Shown here: piece by piece, positions 58,418 to 64,000 of the stretch
Layout of the letters: the number at the start of each line of letters is the position of its first letter
How positions within the stretch are numbered: the stretch's first letter is position 1
Assembly (NCBI GenBank): GCA_964017045.1
Contig: OZ024811.1
Span: 13,111,818 to 13,175,817 of the forward strand
Source of the DNA: Omphiscola glabra
Lineage: Eukaryota > Mollusca > Gastropoda > Lymnaeidae
Direction: 5' to 3'
DNA: 64,000 nucleotides
The notes under the pieces: generated by a model
Database searches by the model: none
The model's input: only the letters and a program-made list of their open reading frames with translations
Told to the model about the DNA's origin: nothing
Translations under genes and position numbers: made by a program

Positions 58418-58603
58418 CAGGGCCGGCCTTAGGCCACTGCAACCCATGCGGCCGCTATGGGCCCCGCACTTTCATAGGCCCCGCCCCGAATTTATTTTCT
58501 AATACAAAATCTTAATTTTCACTTATTATCCTTAGTCCTACCCAGAGAGGGCCCCGCGCAATCCGTTTCGCAGAGGGCCCCGCAATTGTTAGTGCCGGCC
58601 CTG
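58418..58603. mobile_element. hAT-type MITE (CAGGGCCGGCC family), complete
   Basis: Ends are CAGGGCCGGCCTTAGGCC and GTGCCGGCCCTG. It is flanked by a perfect 8-bp duplication TCCATAGG (58410-58417 and 58604-58611). GGGCCCCGC-like phrases repeat within the 186-bp body on both strands, and the centre is AT-rich. It has no coding capacity. The intact duplication suggests a fairly recent insertion. Confidence 0.92.
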
Positions 58604-58611
58604 TCCATAGG

Positions 58612-59199
58612 ACACACATTTTTAGAACCACTAAACACGCCATTTGACTCCATAACTATGCTAGTGCATTGAACAAAATTTTTTTAAAAATATATATAAA
58701 TAATAAATACAAAGTAATTAAACATAAAAATGACGTACTAATAATTTCTGTAGCGGAAAATGAAATGGTTCCGAAGAGTTTACGAGTTGAGACCCACTGT
58801 TTTCAAGACAGTAAATACATATTTTATGTGAAGGAATGGACGTGCATGCCTCATGCATCTTTGATTGGTCGGAATGGATAAGCATGTCTTAAGTTAAGCA
58901 GTTTTGTAACACAGAAATAGACGCGCGTCTCTGATGCATCATTCATAGTATAGCAGGAGAGAAACATGCCCTCGAGAACAAACACATGTTCACGGCCATT
59001 AAAACCCTTGGTGATGTAAGTGCTCAGCAAATGCACTTCTCGTGGAAGCGTCCATTACATCTGTGGGCTGAACTTTGTCTTATCAAATTAATAGAGTTCG
59101 TAAACACATGAATTTTGCTGCGTGCACCGTCCAGCGAAATGGTTTAATTATAATTTTGACAAGGGGGACTTTGGAGTCTTGGATGTGCGAGATGGCGGA
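58612..59199. other. unique AT-rich sequence, no gene found
   Basis: GCATGCCTCATGCATC and similar phrases recur loosely around 58840-58940. No supported gene. Confidence 0.45.
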
Positions 59200-59910
59200 C
59201 TATATATCTGAGTTGTGTGAGATAAAAGACACTCCTAGTTGTATGAGAGAACGGAAGATCTTTGTTGCATCACATAAAAGAAATCTAGTTTTATGAGATG
59301 ACGGACATTCATATGTGAGATAAAAAGGAAATCTTAGTTGTAAGGGATAATACAAATATTAGATGTATGGGATAATGGATATTTTAGCTGTATGAGATAA
59401 AAGGAAATCTTAGTTGTAAGGGATAATATAAATATTAGATGTATGTGATAATTGATATTTTAGCTGTATGAGATAAAAGGAATTGTTACTTGTATGAACA
59501 ACCGACAGCCATATTTGCATAAGATAACGGACAACCCTTATTGTTTGAGATAACGGAAATATCTTAGTTGTATGTACTACCGGGACAAATCTTAGTCGTA
59601 TGTAATAACGGGACAAATCTTAGTTGTATGCAATAACGGAACAAACTTTAGTTGTATGAAATAACGGAACAAACTTTAGTTGTATGCAATAACGGAACCG
59701 ACTTTAGTTGTATGCAATAACGGAACAAACCTTAGTTGTATGCAATAACGGAACAAACTTTAGTTGTATGAAATAACGGAACAAACTTTAGTTGTATGCA
59801 ATAACGGAACAAACCTTAGTTGTATGCAATAACGGAACAAACCTTAGTTGTATGAAATAACGGAACAAACTTTAGTTGTATGAAATAACGGAACAAACTT
59901 TAGTTGAGTG
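59200..59910. repeat. 28-bp minisatellite (59590-59905) with diverged older units to the left
   Basis: The homogeneous part has TTAGTTGTATGCAATAACGG followed by AACAAACT. Upstream units (59200-59590) are TTAGTTGTATGAGATAA-like with variable length. This polarity indicates growth from the right end. Confidence 0.9.
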
Positions 59911-60588
59911 AGTAACGAGTCGGAAATTTTAAATACTCCCCGCCCCTTTTTTTTCTCTCCCTCCTCCTGAAACAAATATGTCGTCCATTCATTCATTTTG
60001 TCACGTTGCCGTTAGATTTACGACAGGAAAGAGAAAGCTCAAGGCCACGTGGCCACGATGACAAGGTTAGTTCGACCATTACGCAACTGAAATCTGACAA
60101 CATGCAGTTGCGCTTTTATTCAAAAACAAAACCAAACTTTAAGAAAAAGAAAAAAAAATGTATAACGAGCTAAGCAGAAAATAGAAAGATTAATTTAGCA
60201 GTGTCATAATTTCGCAATTTTCAAGTGCGCTAAGTTAGAATATTTTATGTTTAAGAATAATAAAAATAATAATAATTTTAAAATAAAAAAGTTGCGTCCA
60301 GTGACGGGAAATTTTCTGGCACATTCCCCACCCCGTACCTCCCCCTCGTACTCCCTCCCCCGTACCTCCCCCCCCCCCCCCGTACATCGCGGCCCCCCCC
60401 CCCCCCCCCTCGCCAAGCCCTAACACCATGCCTGTTAAATGAACGCATGAATAAAGAGACGAAAACGATGGGTAGCCCGAGACGTTTTCTGGAGGTGATA
60501 CAATGGGAGCTCAAGACTGTTGGGTGTCATCACCCGGCAGTGCGCCACAGTTTGAGAGCCTGCGCTCTGTTCAAATGAATGATCTTAC
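59911..60588. other. unique sequence, C-runs, presumed intron if the neighbouring exon is real
   Basis: C-runs at about 60369-60381 and 60392-60409. Minus frames 60204-60514 are glycine-rich products of these. CACAGTTTGAGAGCCTGCG near 60547 resembles a hAT end weakly. Confidence 0.45.
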
Positions 60589-60667
60589 CGTCGCGTTTAT
60601 GGAAGCAGCAATGGTGCCGTGGCCGCCATATTTCAGGGCTGTGTAGTACTGCACGTCACGGGGCAAG
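60589..60667 (-). CDS. candidate internal coding exon, protein unidentified (partial)
   Basis: On the minus strand a 79-bp open segment lies between an acceptor (CTCTCGTTCCCCAG) and a donor (ACG followed by GTAAGATC). About 30 bases upstream of the acceptor is CTAAC within AAAACTAACACG, a good branch-point match. The exon starts with the last base of a codon and ends at a codon boundary (phase 2 to 0). It codes for 26 residues, beginning LPRDVQYYTALKYGG and ending GTIAASINAT. Third codon positions are mostly G or C, unlike the AT-rich surroundings, which supports real coding use. I do not recognise the protein family. No neighbouring exon of the same gene was found in the window, so orientation and gene membership rest on this exon alone. 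Confidence 0.65.
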
Positions 60668-60769
60668 CTGGGGAACGAGAGTAAAATACGTGTTAGTTTT
60701 AATTGGTTGTATGACGTGTTAGGTTTGTCTGTTTTAGCATTATTATACGGCGCACTAGACACACGGACC

Positions 60770-61122
60770 AAGAAAGAAAGAAAAGAAAGAAGGAATGAGA
60801 GAGAGAGAGAGAATGAAAGAAAGAAACAAAGAGAGAAAGAAAGAAAAAAGAAAGAAAGAAAGAGCGAACGAAATAAAGAGCAAAATAAAGAAAGAAAGAA
60901 CGAAAGAAGGAAATACATAAATAGAGGAAGAAAGGAAGAAAGAAAGAAAGAGAGAACGAAAGGATAAATACATAAATAAAGAAAGAAAGATGGAAAGAAA
61001 GAAAGGGCGAATTAAATAAAGAAAGAAAGAACAAAAGAAAGAAAGAAAGAGAGAGAGAAAGAAAGAAAGAAAGAGAGAAAGAAAGAGAAAAGAAAGAAAG
61101 AAAGAGAGAACGAAAAAGAACA
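60770..61122. repeat. (GAAA)n microsatellite, interrupted
   Basis: Plus-strand GAAAGAAAGAAAGA runs with GAGA and AACG interruptions over about 350 bp. Both strands show open Lys/Glu/Arg- or Ser/Phe/Leu-rich frames of no coding value. Confidence 0.95.
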
Positions 61123-63745
61123 CACACACTTTAGATAGCGACTGTTAAAAAGAAATACACATTGACTTTATGTCTTTATTTATTTACGTTTAAATCTGTG
61201 GCCACATTTCAATTTACATTCACACCAAGTCCGTCATTTTATTACTATTTGCTATTCAGTAGACTGGATATTATGCGGGTGCATTGAAACAAAAAAAAAT
61301 AGTATTTAATTGCTAATTATGTTGATGTTAAACATATGCAGCTATAAATAAGAACATAACAATTGATAATAATCAACTCAAATTTTAAAACACGTTGATC
61401 GTATAGTTATTATTATTTATTAATTTTTTTTACATTTTTTTTTTGTACAACGCTTTTCATTTGCAGCTTGCGTTCTGTGCACCTTTGTTTAGAGATAACT
61501 TGGATACAGATACAACGTACGTTTGATTGTATGAGAGAACGCGCTGGTGCTTTGGTTTACCGGTATATTTTTACATACGATTCGGGGAATTCCCCGTCAA
61601 ATAAAGAGTCTATAACTGCGGTTTACTTCATATTAAATGGTCCTTACTCCAGCTGAAATCGTCACTGGTCACGGCCGTCTGACTGTTACACGGCCCGTGC
61701 GGCAGAATTGAAAAAGGGGGGGGACAAGTAGCAGGTATACAGTGCGGTGAGCCACTCGACCGTGACGCGACGTGTGTTGAATGCATTACGTCCCTTGCGC
61801 CAGACTGGCGATTACTAAAACACGTACAGGTAACATAATCTCGCGACCTAGTGAATTCTAATTGTAGCCCCGGCTTGATGTCGACGATATCTTGGATTGT
61901 GTGGATGCCGTGGCCTGTGGTGGATGTGGTCGATACATGGGAAATGGTACGGTATGGATGATGTGAATTTTGTTTTGGATACGGTGGATGGGATGAATGA
62001 TGTGGATGTGGTTGACGCTGTGGTAGCTAGACATTTGACTACCCCGGGGGTAGTTCTTGACGTTTCCGCCCCTTATTCACATAAAAAAAGAAGAAAAAAA
62101 CCCACTAGAAATACACTTAATTTACTATTACTTTGTTATCAATAAAATGTTAAGTTCACCTAAAACAAAAAAAAACACTGCCTTCAAAAAGTGGCGCCCA
62201 GGGTAACCTCCGCACCTTCTTCCTAGCTTACACCAGTGAGTGCTATTCAATACACTAACTATCCACACACTTTCCGTAGACATCTTGGTCAAATAGATAC
62301 GTCATATCGTAAAAGCCAGGTAAAAACTATATTTTATTTCTCTTCCCTGTTACAGTTTTGTAATGACACCCCCCCCCCCCCTCAAACATGCTAGTTTCTC
62401 TCTTTTTTTTCCTCGCCCTCTCCCCCTACACAAAAAAAAATAAATAAATAATCGTTTTATTTTACGTTTATTTTGCTATAATTGTTTTTATTCTTTAAAA
62501 AAAAAAGAGGGGGGGGGGGTAAAAGTGTTATTATTAATTATTTCTATTTTGTTAATTCGCAACCGTTAACCAGGAGATATCATCATCTGATCATCCTTTA
62601 ACCAAAATCCCATTGTCGTGCTGACATCATTACTTCAGATCCAGCAAATCCATGTCATTTCTCTACCGATCATTTAAAATAACAAGCCCCGCACAGTTGA
62701 CGCTTTTTAAAAACATAACTTCTCGTATTCCATTTATTTTTATTTTTGTTTTCATCAATGTTCATTTTGTGTGTAGGTAGAAAACGCCCACATATCGATC
62801 GCGTGGGCATGTCAGGGGCGTTGCTCGTTGTTTCGCGGTGTGCACATGAACGCTGGGAGGAGGGGAAGGGGGATTGCTATACTATCTATTGTTTTTCCTG
62901 CTGCCAGCCAGGAGTGATGTTGACATATGCAAAATCTAAACGACATGGCGCTGCGGCTCCAAACGTTTCTTTTGGTTGGTCGGTCAACAAATTAAGTAAA
63001 GGTGGGCATCGATTGGTTCAATAAATTAATAAGGAACATATTGGAACACTGACTATTAATTCCAGCGGTTCGTTGACACCATCTACTTGTCATTAATGGT
63101 TATGCCGCGAGGGCATACATATCCTAACCCCAAACGTTTTACGATCAAGCTAAAATAAGGGCCCCGCTGAGGGCACCCGCTCTATAAGATGACGTTTTAA
63201 TCCACTTAGATAGGGTTCCTAAATAATTCATCAGATACATTATAGTCTAGGTAACGTTCAAAAGTTGCCCCGTCAAAAATCGGTTGAAAAATCTTGAGAC
63301 ATATCTATAGCGTATGCATCGACAATGGTATTGGTGACCCTAGGCCCAACATTATAGTATTGAATATTATGAGTTCAAAACTCTAACACGTTTTCAGTAT
63401 AGATTTTCTAGTGCACTTGTACCAAATTTCGTCTAGATTGTACCCATTAATAGTAATTAAATTGGCATAACTCATATTTTAATAATAATAATAAGAGTAC
63501 AATTAAAAATTAAATCGTAAGCAAATGGAAGAAATTGAAACCACGTCATCATGTACTTCTGGACACGTGACGCAGCGGCTATGCGTATCCCGAGTTGGAT
63601 CAATATCCACCAATCCATGTAGAAACGCATGCGGTGCAAACGTGAATATATACTTTCTCGTGCGTATGTTATCAGATACATATTATAACATAATGATAAC
63701 ATGGAAGAACATTTGCAATTGCATCGAGATATTTAATGCGAAGGG
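61123..63745. other. unique sequence, no further gene found
   Basis: Includes loose GGATGTGGT-type repetition at 61895-62020, C-run at about 62369, G-run near 62508, and a GC-richer block at 62770-63060 with CACATATCGATCGCGTGGGC and GGTGGGCATCGATTGG. A plus frame at 62746-63024 follows a T-rich TGTGTGTAG and could be an exon, but no donor or family is evident. Confidence 0.35.
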
Positions 63746-63747
63746 GC

Positions 63748-63881
63748 GAAATACACGTATACCAGAATTGAGATTATCTTTCGTTTGATACATTTGGTCT
63801 TACAAACCCAACAATAATATTTTAAATCTTTTTTTTTTTTTAAAAATCCCAACCTCTCAATTCTAGTACACGTGTACCAAT
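63748..63881 (+). mobile_element. short MITE copy with GTACACGTGTAC core (copy 4)
   Basis: The left end TACACGTATACCAGAATTGAG and the right end CTCAATTCTAGTACACGTGT are inverted copies of each other. The interior keeps ATTTGGTCTTACAAACCCAA, AACAATAATATTTTAAATC and ATCCCAACCTCTCA, shared with the copies at 7579 and 40323, but the left half is deleted so the element is only about 130 bp. The palindromic core is GTACACGTGTAC (63866-63877) instead of GTACCCGGGTAC. Confidence 0.75.
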
Positions 63882-64000
63882 AGGTGCATCCTATTTAATG
63901 ATCTATTATTTATTTAAGGCATGCAGCTGATTGGAAATCACCAATTGTGCATATCGATGAATCGACGTGACGTTGTCAGTGTCATGAAGCCACTTTAAAC

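Noticed and set aside
60699..61129. Minus-strand Ser/Phe/Leu-rich frames of 124-142 codons as membrane proteins
   Set aside because: They are translations of the (GAAA)n microsatellite.

Overview
The window looks like intronic or intergenic DNA from an animal genome, most likely a lophotrochozoan and plausibly a gastropod mollusc. I base this on the lack of any bacterial-style gene series, the AT-rich background, many (TA)n, (TG)n and (GAAA)n microsatellites, a tRNA-derived SINE, several hAT-type MITEs with 8-bp target duplications, and a decayed PIF/Harbinger element. The phylum call is inference. Almost every long open frame here is an artefact of tandem repeats: units whose length is a multiple of 3 keep a frame open, and stop-free units of other lengths keep several frames open.

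Layout. 0-4 kb: a GATA-motif-rich unique island, then a 13-bp/129-bp array and a 22-bp/88-bp higher-order array. 4-12 kb: a possible LTR fragment, a 42-bp repeat, a TA-flanked MITE with a palindromic core, then two large minisatellites (27 bp x ~55 and 17 bp x ~52) and a 42-bp array. 12-20 kb: an inverted-repeat (foldback-like) structure, a 43-bp array open in all three forward frames, and unique islands. 20-29 kb: a 17-bp array split by a 1.5-kb Harbinger element with TAA duplications, a two-unit (30/27 bp) array, two copies of one hAT MITE, and a 16-bp array. 29-41 kb: many smaller arrays, a tRNA SINE carrying a SPIN-like hAT MITE, a 40-bp array, a very homogeneous 32-bp array, and a complete 242-bp palindromic-core MITE. 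41-51 kb: a run of short minisatellites and a long (TA)n. 51-64 kb: motif-rich unique islands, a nested inverted repeat, another hAT MITE with a perfect 8-bp duplication, a 28-bp array, one convincing coding exon on the minus strand (60589-60667), a (GAAA)n tract, and a short MITE copy at the end.

The only well supported host coding sequence is that 79-bp exon, which has a branch point, acceptor, donor and coding-like codon use. If it belongs to a minus-strand gene, much of the window to its left may lie inside the gene's next intron; I could not identify the protein. The rest is shaped by transposons and by more than 30 unrelated minisatellites that I estimate cover roughly a fifth of the sequence. 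I found no rRNA, intact tRNA, CRISPR array or intact transposase gene. Copy counts and boundaries were read by eye and may be off by a unit or a few bases.
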